Source of the DNA: Emticicia sp. BO119
GTDB taxonomy: Bacteria; Bacteroidota; Bacteroidia; Cytophagales; Spirosomataceae
Direction of reading: 5' to 3'
Assembly (NCBI RefSeq): GCF_013912375.1
Contig: NZ_JACETV010000001.1
Location: 1,240,001-1,304,000, forward strand
Length of the DNA stretch: 64,000 nt
Under the pieces are notes generated by a model. The model was not told the DNA's origin. It did no database searches and worked only from the letters and a program-made list of their open reading frames with translations. Every line of letters begins with the position of its first letter. Position 1 is the first letter of the stretch. Position numbers and translations under genes: made by a program. Shown one piece after another: positions 1-7,205 of the stretch.

Positions 1-54
1 ACTCTTAAGCAGATTCGTAAATTATTTGATAATTTAATTGGCAAACCCATATAA
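1..54 (+). CDS. 3' end of an upstream gene (partial)
   Basis: Frame 1 is open from the first base to a TAA at 52-54 and gives a 17-residue tail ending LIGKPI. The next gene starts five bases later, the spacing expected for two genes in one transcript. The product cannot be identified from so short a piece, and an open frame of this length could be chance. Confidence 0.4.
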   Translation, partial: TLKQIRKLFDNLIGKPI

Positions 55-59
55 CCACA

Positions 60-1247
60 ATGAAAAAAAGACAGACATGTATTATGATTTTCTTTGCAGT
101 ATTATTCGCACATCATTCAATGTTTAGTCAGAATGCCCTCACACCTCCCGGAATAGTTATCAATTATCTATCTAAAGAAACTGGTAAATATATCGGCTCA
201 CCTTCTATTTGTATTTTACCCGATGGAACTTATATTGCATCTCATGATGAATTCGGACCTAAATCAAAAGAGTTTGCTTCTGCACAAACCAGAATTTTCT
301 CTTCTGATAATATGGGTAAGACATGGCAACAAATTGCCAGTATCGACGGTCAGTTCTGGTCTAATCTGTTTTTTCAAAACGGAGCATTGTATATTATGGG
401 CACTAATAAGCACCACGGTAATTTCATAATCAGGAAGTCGACTGACAATGGGCATACCTGGACACTTCCTTACAGTAAAACAACCGGATTGATACTTGAG
501 GGCGAATATCATACAGCCCCCGTGCCTGTTATTATCCATAATTCCAGAATCTGGAGGGCAGTTGAGTATGCCACCGCACCTACTACTCGATGGGGAAGAC
601 GATATAGTGCGATGATGCTCTCAGCACCAGTAAATTCCGACTTTCTGAATAAAGATAACTGGAGACAAACAAATTTTCTGCGGTATGATTCTACCTATCT
701 CGATGGGAAGTTCAATGCCTGGCTGGAAGGAAACGCGGTGGTAGGCAAGGATGGAAAAATGTTTGATATTTTACGGGTAGATGTGCCGGCAGGCCATGCA
801 GAATATGCAGCTTTTGTAAATATTAGCAAAGATGGCAGGAAGGCAACTTTTGATAGGGAAACCGGATTTATACAAATGCCGGGAGCAAGTAAGAAATTCA
901 GTATCAGGTATGATAAACTAACAGATAGATACTGGGCTTTAATTAACGCAGTAGATACTACCTATAAAACAAGAACTCCGGCAAGTATAAGAAACCAATT
1001 GGTATTGGTCAGTTCGTCAGACCTGAAAATATGGCAGTTTCATAAACAATTATTATTTAATGAAGATATTACCAGGCATGGTTTTCAGTACGTTGACTGG
1101 TTATTTGAGAATGATAATATTGTTTTTGTTTCAAGAACTGCTTTTGACGATGCTACTGGTGGGGCAAATAATTTTCATGATGCTAATTTTCTTACTTTTC
1201 ACAGAATTGAGAATTTCAGAAATTTTATCACTAACACAAAGGATTAG
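60..1247 (+). CDS. Secreted sialidase-like (BNR/Asp-box) protein
   Basis: 395 residues with an N-terminal signal peptide (hydrophobic residues 8-22, then SQN). Two Asp boxes are visible, SDNMGKTW near residue 82 and STDNGHTW near residue 127, the signature turns of six-bladed sialidase-type beta-propellers. The protein is probably exported to the periplasm or surface and acts on glycans. A sialidase reaction is not proven: the Asp box also occurs in non-sialidase propellers, and I did not locate the full arginine triad. It follows the upstream gene by five bases, so the two are probably co-transcribed. A hairpin at 1304-1340 follows it. Confidence 0.7.
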   Translation: MKKRQTCIMIFFAVLFAHHSMFSQNALTPPGIVINYLSKETGKYIGSPSICILPDGTYIASHDEFGPKSKEFASAQTRIFSSDNMGKTWQQIASIDGQFWSNLFFQNGALYIMGTNKHHGNFIIRKSTDNGHTWTLPYSKTTGLILEGEYHTAPVPVIIHNSRIWRAVEYATAPTTRWGRRYSAMMLSAPVNSDFLNKDNWRQTNFLRYDSTYLDGKFNAWLEGNAVVGKDGKMFDILRVDVPAGHAEYAAFVNISKDGRKATFDRETGFIQMPGASKKFSIRYDKLTDRYWALINAVDTTYKTRTPASIRNQLVLVSSSDLKIWQFHKQLLFNEDITRHGFQYVDWLFENDNIVFVSRTAFDDATGGANNFHDANFLTFHRIENFRNFITNTKD

Positions 1248-1303
1248 AAAACAAGGATATCAGAAATGAAGGATTGCCTGTTTAATAAAGAATTTATCGC
1301 GAA

Positions 1304-1340
1304 AAGCCATGCTGAAAGGTGTGGCTTCTTTGTTTTTTTT
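1304..1340 (+). terminator. Intrinsic terminator after sialidase-like gene
   Basis: AAGCCA (1304-1309) pairs with TGGCTT (1322-1327) across a 12-nt loop, followed by a T-rich run through 1340. It separates the sialidase-like gene from cdaA. The T-run abuts the -7-like box of the next promoter. Confidence 0.55.
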
Positions 1341-1341
1341 G

Positions 1342-1349
1342 TACTTTCG
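1342..1349 (+). promoter_or_regulatory. Bacteroidota -7-like box for cdaA
   Basis: TACTTTCG at 1342-1349 matches the Bacteroidota -7 consensus TAnnTTTG with one change (TTCG). No convincing -33 TTTG lies at the usual spacing. Its position makes the ATG at 1358 too close to transcription start and favours the ATG at 1376 for cdaA. Confidence 0.4.
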
Positions 1350-1375
1350 CAAATCACATGTTAAAGATTCCAACC

Positions 1376-2164
1376 ATGCAGATTAGCTTTTTAGAAATAA
1401 AGTGGACAGATGTATTAGATGTTGTATTAGTAGCTTTTCTATTATATTATATTTATAAATTGGTAAAAGGAAGTGTAGCAAGCCGGGTGTTTATGGGTTA
1501 TTTACTCATTTATCTGTTTTATCTGATTGTAAAGGCTATCGGGCTGGAGTTACTTACCCGTATTCTCGAATATTTTATGGGTGTGGGGGCCATTGCACTC
1601 ATTGTGCTTTTCCAGCAGGAAATCCGGCGTTTTTTGCTCCTTGTAGGCAAATCTACTTCTCTTACGAATAATAAATTTCTTGCTAAATTATTAGGAAATC
1701 AGTTAGAAAAAGAAAGTGCTACACCTATAAAAATTGTAGCTGAAGCCTCTAAAACTATGTCAAGTGAGTTTACTGGTGGAATTATTGTGCTTCAGAAAGA
1801 AGATGATTTAAGTAAATTTGTTGAGTCAGGTGATATTGTTGATGCAATTTTATCAAAAAAAATGTTGATTACTCTCTTTAGTCAGTATAGTCTGTTAAAC
1901 GATGGCGCAGTAATAATTAATAAAGGCCGGATCAGGGCTGCCCATTGCATATTACCAATTGCAAGTGGTGATGATCTGCCTTCTAATTATGGCTTCCGGC
2001 ATCGTGCCGCTTTGGGGATTTCAGAAGCTACAGATGCAGTAGCTATCTGTATTTCAGAAGAAAACGGAAAAATTTCTTTAGCTATCGACGGAAATATTAA
2101 AATTGTATCAGCTGTTGAATTAGAGAGAGAACTAAGAAGGTATTTTTTCAACGAAATTCAATAA
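1376..2164 (+). CDS. cdaA: Diadenylate cyclase CdaA (c-di-AMP synthase)
   Basis: Makes cyclic di-AMP from two ATP at the inner membrane. With the start at 1376 the protein has 262 residues: three N-terminal transmembrane helices (roughly residues 10-95), a short linker, then the DAC domain. The DAC signature is intact: NDGAVIINKGRI, then YGFRHRAALG, i.e. the DGA and RHR motifs that bind ATP and metal. ATGs at 1319 and 1358 are in frame, but the -7-like box at 1342-1349 makes 1376 the likely start. Family length and order match CdaA/YbbP rather than DisA, which has extra DNA-binding domains. It appears to be transcribed alone; no CdaR gene is adjacent. Confidence 0.93.
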   Translation: MQISFLEIKWTDVLDVVLVAFLLYYIYKLVKGSVASRVFMGYLLIYLFYLIVKAIGLELLTRILEYFMGVGAIALIVLFQQEIRRFLLLVGKSTSLTNNKFLAKLLGNQLEKESATPIKIVAEASKTMSSEFTGGIIVLQKEDDLSKFVESGDIVDAILSKKMLITLFSQYSLLNDGAVIINKGRIRAAHCILPIASGDDLPSNYGFRHRAALGISEATDAVAICISEENGKISLAIDGNIKIVSAVELERELRRYFFNEIQ

Positions 2165-2266
2165 TCGTGAAACACGGACACTGAATTATTAATTCACTGA
2201 TTCTTCAACCGTAATTCACAATTTAGCAATTAATAATTTCAAAGAAGCAATATATTCTGAATATCA

Positions 2267-3301
2267 ATGATTACCTTTTATCCAGGGCCATCTAAAATTT
2301 ACCCACAGATAGCCGGTTATTTGCAAGATGCAGTAGAAGAGGGGATTCTTAGTCAGAACCATAGAAGTCCGGCTTTTATGGATATGCTTAAGAGCTCTAT
2401 CGACCTGTTTAAACAAAAACTAAATATACCAGACAACTACAACGTTTATTTCACCTCGTCAGCTACTGAGTGCTGGGAGGTAATCGCTCAATCGTTTAGC
2501 GCAAAAGGCAGTTTGCATATTTACAATGGCGCTTTCGGGCAGAAATGGTTTGAATACAGCCAGAAAATTGTCGGAGATAACACGTTTGATATTCCATTTG
2601 ACTTTGAGGCAAGTATTCCGGTCTTAGAAACAGATACATCCAAGTATGATGTGCTTTGCGTTACCCAAAATGAGACCTCTAATGGTACTCAGGTAAACCT
2701 AAATCACATTCCGTCGGATGAAGCACTTATTGCATTTGATGTTACTTCTTCAATCGGTGGAATTGCTCTTGATTGGACAAAAGGAGATATATGGCTGGCA
2801 TCTGTGCAAAAATGTCTGGGTTTACCCGCTGGATTGGGCATAATGATTTGCTCACCAAAGGCTATCAGACAAGCTGAGATAATAGGAGAGCGGAAGCACT
2901 ATAACAGTTTTTTGTTTATCCACCAAAACTTTGAAAAATTTCAGACACATTATACACCAAACGTGCTTGCTATATACTTACTCAAAAGGGTAATGGAACA
3001 GGTTGAAAATATTGAATTAATCAGTAAAAAAATAAAAGCAAGGAATCTTGACTTTTGTCAATTCATTGAACGGGAAACAGTCTGGCAATTGTTGATTGAT
3101 AATGAGGCTGTTAGGTCAGATACGGTAATTGCGGTTGGAGGGGTAGGTGATGCGATAAAGCTGGTAAAGCAAAAGACCAGAGAAGCCGAAATTACTTTAG
3201 GCAATGGATATGGAAACTGGAAAGATACCACTTTCAGGATAGCCAATTTCCCGGCTATTGAGGATTGGGAGTTCGAGGCACTGAAAACCTGTCTGGTCTG
3301 A
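2267..3301 (+). CDS. Class V PLP-dependent aminotransferase (phosphoserine aminotransferase-like)
   Basis: 344 residues, a full-length fold-type I class V aminotransferase. The N-terminus FYPGPSK and the QNHRSPAF segment are typical of the SerC/alanine-glyoxylate branch. Asp158 (IAFDVTSS) should hold the PLP nitrogen, and Lys182 in ASVQKCLGLPAG is the expected Schiff-base lysine. The protein is probably cytosolic. SerC-type activity in serine synthesis is the first guess, but no serA or serB gene is nearby to support it, and several Bacteroidota paralogues of this type are uncharacterised. Confidence 0.75.
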   Translation: MITFYPGPSKIYPQIAGYLQDAVEEGILSQNHRSPAFMDMLKSSIDLFKQKLNIPDNYNVYFTSSATECWEVIAQSFSAKGSLHIYNGAFGQKWFEYSQKIVGDNTFDIPFDFEASIPVLETDTSKYDVLCVTQNETSNGTQVNLNHIPSDEALIAFDVTSSIGGIALDWTKGDIWLASVQKCLGLPAGLGIMICSPKAIRQAEIIGERKHYNSFLFIHQNFEKFQTHYTPNVLAIYLLKRVMEQVENIELISKKIKARNLDFCQFIERETVWQLLIDNEAVRSDTVIAVGGVGDAIKLVKQKTREAEITLGNGYGNWKDTTFRIANFPAIEDWEFEALKTCLV

Positions 3302-3399
3302 AAACAATTGCGAATCAATCAACCAGTTTGTACTAAATAATCCTCATCTTGGTCCACTGAGGCACGAAAGAAATTATTGATAAATCACTATATTTATAA

Positions 3400-3969
3400 A
3401 TGAACTTTAGTTTTAAGGAAATTATTTCCGTTACTATTATCCTTTTTTCTATCATTGATATACTTGGTTCTATTCCGGTTATTATTGATTTACGTAAAAA
3501 GGCAGGAGGTATTCATGCAGAACAGGCTACTTTAGTAGCAGGCTCGTTAATGATTGTCTATTTGTTTTTAGGGGTGGGTATTCTTAACCTATTTGGGGTA
3601 GATGTAGAATCTTTTGCCGTGGCCGGGGCATTAATTATCTTTCTGATAGGGCTTGAAATGATATTAGGTAGAAATATCTTTAAACATGAAACGTCTTCAA
3701 GCAAGGCCACTTCTATTGTGCCACTGGCTTTCCCGATTATTGCCGGAGCTGGCACAATGACTACAATCATTTCTTTAAAAGCGGCATTTCAGCAAGAGAA
3801 TATTATAGTTGGAATACTTCTGAATCTTTTAATAGTTTATGTGGTCTTACGAACATCCGTGTGGATTGAGAAGAAACTGGGGCAAACAGGAGCCGATATT
3901 CTCAGAAAAGTATTTGGCATGATTCTGATAGCGATTTCTATCAAGCTGATTAAAACCAATCTGGGATAA
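3400..3969 (+). CDS. MarC family integral membrane protein (UPF0056)
   Basis: 189 residues with about six transmembrane helices. The first helix contains SIIDILGSIPVI, a family hallmark, and a second repeat-like half carries FPIIAGAGTMTTII. This is the length and pattern of the MarC/YchE/YhgN family of inner-membrane proteins. The transported substrate, if any, is unknown; the old link to multiple antibiotic resistance is not supported for the family. It follows the aminotransferase by about 100 bp in the same direction. A small hairpin lies just after the stop. Confidence 0.85.
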   Translation: MNFSFKEIISVTIILFSIIDILGSIPVIIDLRKKAGGIHAEQATLVAGSLMIVYLFLGVGILNLFGVDVESFAVAGALIIFLIGLEMILGRNIFKHETSSSKATSIVPLAFPIIAGAGTMTTIISLKAAFQQENIIVGILLNLLIVYVVLRTSVWIEKKLGQTGADILRKVFGMILIAISIKLIKTNLG

Positions 3970-3975
3970 AAGATA

Positions 3976-3998
3976 AAGGCAAGACAGTGTCTCGCCTT
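3976..3998 (+). terminator. Inverted repeat after marC-type gene
   Basis: AAGGC-AGACA and TGTCT-GCCTT form a 23-nt near-palindrome directly after the stop codon at 3969. No clear T-run follows on the plus strand, so intrinsic termination is uncertain. Confidence 0.35.
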
Positions 3999-4057
3999 AT
4001 GCTCCCTAAACTAAATTGTATGATTAAAATCGTTGCGTAAACCTTAAAATCTTGATA

Positions 4058-4222
4058 ATTCTTTTTCGGAAGCCGAACCCACCCATTACGCATCATAAAA
4101 CCGAAACACTTTTCCTGAGTGGGGTCGACCAGTACGAGACCGATGGCATTTTTCGATACTTTAATAGCATTAGCCCCGCAATTGATAAGCCTTTATTAAA
4201 AAGGGCTTTTATGAATATCGTC
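4058..4222 (-). pseudogene. Remnant of an alpha/beta hydrolase gene
   Basis: Read on the minus strand, 4065-4145 encodes IGLVLVDPTQE followed by NGWVRL, which closely matches IGLVLVDPTHE and NGWVRL in the intact hydrolase at 4362-5285. The DNA similarity is plain by eye (for example AAGCCGAACCCACCCATTA in both). Farther upstream in the remnant, weaker similarity to the KGPY segment continues but with in-frame stops, and the nucleophile-elbow region is destroyed. This is a decayed partial duplicate, not a gene. The plus-strand open frame at 4052-4294 is only its shadow. Confidence 0.75.
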
Positions 4223-4361
4223 TATAGTTTATTTGTGTTATTCTACATAAAAGACACTTGGCATTATCTTTATGTTGCATCAATTGATAATTAATTTGCA
4301 AAGCAATTACTAACTAACATATTCATTTATTATATAATTTATACAATCGCCATTTCTGCCT

Positions 4362-5285
4362 TTACTCTATTTTCTGCTTTAAATCAATTGCTTTGATAAT
4401 GCTTTCAATAGCATTGGCAACAATTGCGGGGTTATCATACTGAATATTATGCCCACTCTGAGGGTCAAGTATAAACTTCGAGTTACTCGATAAAGATGTT
4501 AACCCTCGTTTCTGTTCTTCTTTTTCTTTTCTGATAGCCTGCCATTGCTCATCTGGCGTTCCTGGTGGCTGTTTTGCTAAACCAGCACCCAGAATAATTA
4601 AAGGACGATTTCCCAGTGCTTGTGGTTTCTTTATCCTCGAAAGGTAAAGAGCCTGAAACTCTTCTGCCAGATAATCGGCTGTTGAGTCATAGCCCATTGC
4701 CACTGGTTTTTCTATCTGTGGTTTCGGGATAGTTTTACCTTCTGCTTTTTCTCTAAGCCGAACCCACCCATTATACCTCATACTTCCCAACATACTACTT
4801 TCATGAGTGGGGTCGACCAGAACGAGACCAATGACATCATTACCATATTGTTCGGTATATAGGCGTGTCAACAGCCCTCCAAGTGATTGGCCAACTAAAA
4901 TATACGGGCCTTTTAAATATATTTTTTTTAACAATTCATGTAATTCAAATACTTCTTGTCTCATAGTTCTGGGTAAAGGGCCCTTCCCACTTTTACCACT
5001 TCCGGCTCTGTCATACGTCACCGTTCTGATTGAGGAAGGCAGAAGGTTTCTGACCTTCTCCCAATCCTTTGAAGTTCCGCCACCACCTGACTCAAAAATA
5101 ACGGAATATTTTGCATTAGATGAACCTTTAACACTAACAAAGAGCTTAAAATCACCAATACTCACATTCTCTTCAAAGCTTATTTCATCTGTTTTACTCA
5201 TTGATTGTGAATAAGCAAAACTTACTATCAGGCTTAAAGACAACACTATCACAACACTATAACCCTTAAATAATGGCTTCATCAC
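4362..5285 (-). CDS. Secreted alpha/beta hydrolase
   Basis: 307 residues with a signal peptide (hydrophobic residues 10-25, then AYSQ). The fold is that of an alpha/beta hydrolase: ESGGGG oxyanion region near residue 65, YDRAGSGKS near 91, nucleophile elbow GQSLGG with Ser134, acid-loop candidate VDPTHE, and a C-terminal His in SGHNIQ. The catalytic set looks complete; the substrate is unknown. It sits downstream of two DUF4097-like genes on the same strand, 18 bases after the nearer one, so it may share their transcript. A decayed paralogue lies just beyond its 3' end. Confidence 0.82.
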   Translation of the reverse strand: MMKPLFKGYSVVIVLSLSLIVSFAYSQSMSKTDEISFEENVSIGDFKLFVSVKGSSNAKYSVIFESGGGGTSKDWEKVRNLLPSSIRTVTYDRAGSGKSGKGPLPRTMRQEVFELHELLKKIYLKGPYILVGQSLGGLLTRLYTEQYGNDVIGLVLVDPTHESSMLGSMRYNGWVRLREKAEGKTIPKPQIEKPVAMGYDSTADYLAEEFQALYLSRIKKPQALGNRPLIILGAGLAKQPPGTPDEQWQAIRKEKEEQKRGLTSLSSNSKFILDPQSGHNIQYDNPAIVANAIESIIKAIDLKQKIE

Positions 5286-5303
5286 TTTTAATTTAGTATT
5301 AGC

Positions 5304-6056
5304 TTATTTCTTTTTTCTGAGATAAATATTCCCATGCTCTGATTTCAGTTCTATGGGTAAACCGCCACCATTAAGAGAGGCAGTAAGAATATTCTGTCTG
5401 TTTTCATAGACTGGTAATTGAAAATCAGTAAACACATCGTTCCATTCTGAAACCCTGATTTTTAAGTCGGCTTTTATTGTGGCAGGCACTTCTAACAATA
5501 CCTTACCATAAAGACTTGAAAGATAAATATTATTGCCCTGAACCAGATAAGCATTTACAGAACCATGACGACTATAGGCTTTAATATTGCCTGTAACATT
5601 CTGAAGATAAATATTCCCAAATTCGGTACTTGCTTCAAAACTGCCAGTCATATCTTTTACCGCCCATCTCTGTCCATGTTGTGGAAAGTTTTCATAAACC
5701 ATCAAGTTGAGTTTGTTGGGTAAGTAAAGGGTATATGTGCCGTTATAACAGTTGCAAACCTCACGTATTACTAAAGTGGTGTCTTCTTGCAAAACATTTA
5801 TGCCTAATTGGGTATTATCTTCCAGACCTTTAATTATCACACGTTTAAGGCCATCAGCCTGTTTTGGTGGATTAATAGGCTCATTAATTTCAATTCTTAT
5901 CTCGTTACCTTCATAGCCCTGAATGTTGATGTTATTTCGCTCTATCAGGATGATTGCTTGCCTGGTGGTACTCTTAAGAGCCGTAGCAAACCTCATCTGA
6001 CTATAGGTTGTTTGCCACCCAATACAAAAGAGTAGTAATGTGAATAGTTTTTTCAT
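5304..6056 (-). CDS. DUF4097-like exported beta-helix protein (paralogue 1)
   Basis: 250 residues from the ATG at 6056, chosen because MKKLFTLLLFC begins a clean signal peptide ending in TYSQ; the longer frame to 6113 adds residues with no signal. The body is a series of short beta-strands (NINIQGYEGNEIRIEI, FGNIYLQNVTGNIKAYS, HGNIYLRKKK) like the putative adhesin/DUF4097 fold. It is homologous to the next gene (6146-7084): both end in NGGG, LKS, GNIY and RKKK, and the similarity shows in the DNA. A tandem duplication is the simplest explanation. Function unknown; likely periplasmic or surface. Confidence 0.7.
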   Translation of the reverse strand: MKKLFTLLLFCIGWQTTYSQMRFATALKSTTRQAIILIERNNINIQGYEGNEIRIEINEPINPPKQADGLKRVIIKGLEDNTQLGINVLQEDTTLVIREVCNCYNGTYTLYLPNKLNLMVYENFPQHGQRWAVKDMTGSFEASTEFGNIYLQNVTGNIKAYSRHGSVNAYLVQGNNIYLSSLYGKVLLEVPATIKADLKIRVSEWNDVFTDFQLPVYENRQNILTASLNGGGLPIELKSEHGNIYLRKKK

Positions 6057-6145
6057 AATCAGGTTTGTAATAGAGGCGGGGTTTAAGAAAATAATAGCTC
6101 TGAATGCCCCCACTCCTTAATAAATAAGGAGTGGGGTACATTTCC

Positions 6146-7084
6146 TTATTTTTTCTTTCTGATATAAATATTCCCGTTGCTTGATTTAAGATCCATTACT
6201 ACACCACCGCCATTAATAGTGCCTTCAAAAGCATCGCCACCTTTACCTGATGAGGCAACATAAACAAACTGATCTCTTTTAAAGATGTCTCTTTCGTCTG
6301 AATCATCGGCACCTCTCTCTCTGAATACTTTTGCTTTAGTTGTTAAAGCTACATCACTTGATGATTCACCCTGACCGGCAATGGTTTTTGTTCCGGAACT
6401 TGCTACGCTTTTGTTTTCTTTCTTTATCGCCGTAATATCCCAATCAGTAAACAAATCACCGTAATAGCTACGAACCTTAAGATTCGCCTTGGCATCATTT
6501 GGAAGAGTTATATCAATGGCGCCAGAGGCACTGATCGAGCTTGGTGAACTTTGTGAAAGTTTTGAGTAAGTAACAAAAATCTTCCCATGTCCTGTGTTGG
6601 CTACTAATGGACCAGTTATATCGTTCAGGTAAGCTCGTGAATTATTAGTTTTTAATTCAATTTCACCTGCAATATCGCTGATAATGATCTTTTGTTCGTT
6701 CCAGTTCTGGCTTTCTATCACTGTTAAATCAAGAGATTTAGGAACTTTAATGGTTAGTACACCGGTGTAGCGGTTCTTAGGAATCAATATCTTAAGAATA
6801 TTACCTTCAACTTCGGCACTTGCACCTACTCCGGTATTATCAACCACGCCACCTGTAACTAAGCGTAGCCCTTCAGCTTCTTTCGGAAGCTCTTTACGGT
6901 TTTCTCCGGTTTGTTCGATAGTAACTTCATTACCATCAACACCCTGTATGTTAACCGAGGCTTGCTGAATTACTACCTGTACTTTTTTCCCTTGTCCGCT
7001 AAAAGCCACTTTATATGGTTTGGTTTGCCCGAAAGATGTTGCATAGGCCATGCAGACTAAAACGACAACAAATACTTTTTTCAT
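6146..7084 (-). CDS. DUF4097-like exported beta-helix protein (paralogue 2)
   Basis: 312 residues with a signal peptide (MKKVFVVVLVCMAYATSFGQ). The first half aligns with paralogue 1 (VNIQGVDGNEVTIEQTGENR corresponds to its NINIQGYEGNEIRIEI stretch). About 60 extra charged residues near 225-285 (FRERGADDSDERDIFKRDQF) are absent from paralogue 1. The C-terminus, GNIYIRKKK, is nearly identical to paralogue 1. DUF4097-type repeats are often encoded next to ECF sigma/anti-sigma pairs, as here. Substrate or partner unknown; surface adhesion is only suggested by the family name. Confidence 0.72.
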   Translation of the reverse strand: MKKVFVVVLVCMAYATSFGQTKPYKVAFSGQGKKVQVVIQQASVNIQGVDGNEVTIEQTGENRKELPKEAEGLRLVTGGVVDNTGVGASAEVEGNILKILIPKNRYTGVLTIKVPKSLDLTVIESQNWNEQKIIISDIAGEIELKTNNSRAYLNDITGPLVANTGHGKIFVTYSKLSQSSPSSISASGAIDITLPNDAKANLKVRSYYGDLFTDWDITAIKKENKSVASSGTKTIAGQGESSSDVALTTKAKVFRERGADDSDERDIFKRDQFVYVASSGKGGDAFEGTINGGGVVMDLKSSNGNIYIRKKK

Positions 7085-7205
7085 GATTTTTTTATTGGTT
7101 TATGTATTATATTTTAAATTAAGTGTTTACTGGTTCATGTCGTTGTTTTATGAAAATGATGCCTGTTTCAGAAACATTCCGGGAAAGCCTTTCCGGCATT
7201 AAGCC

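Noticed and set aside
4052-4294. 80-codon plus-strand open frame
   Set aside because: It is the antisense of a hydrolase gene remnant; its codons mirror the minus-strand similarity and it has no features of its own.
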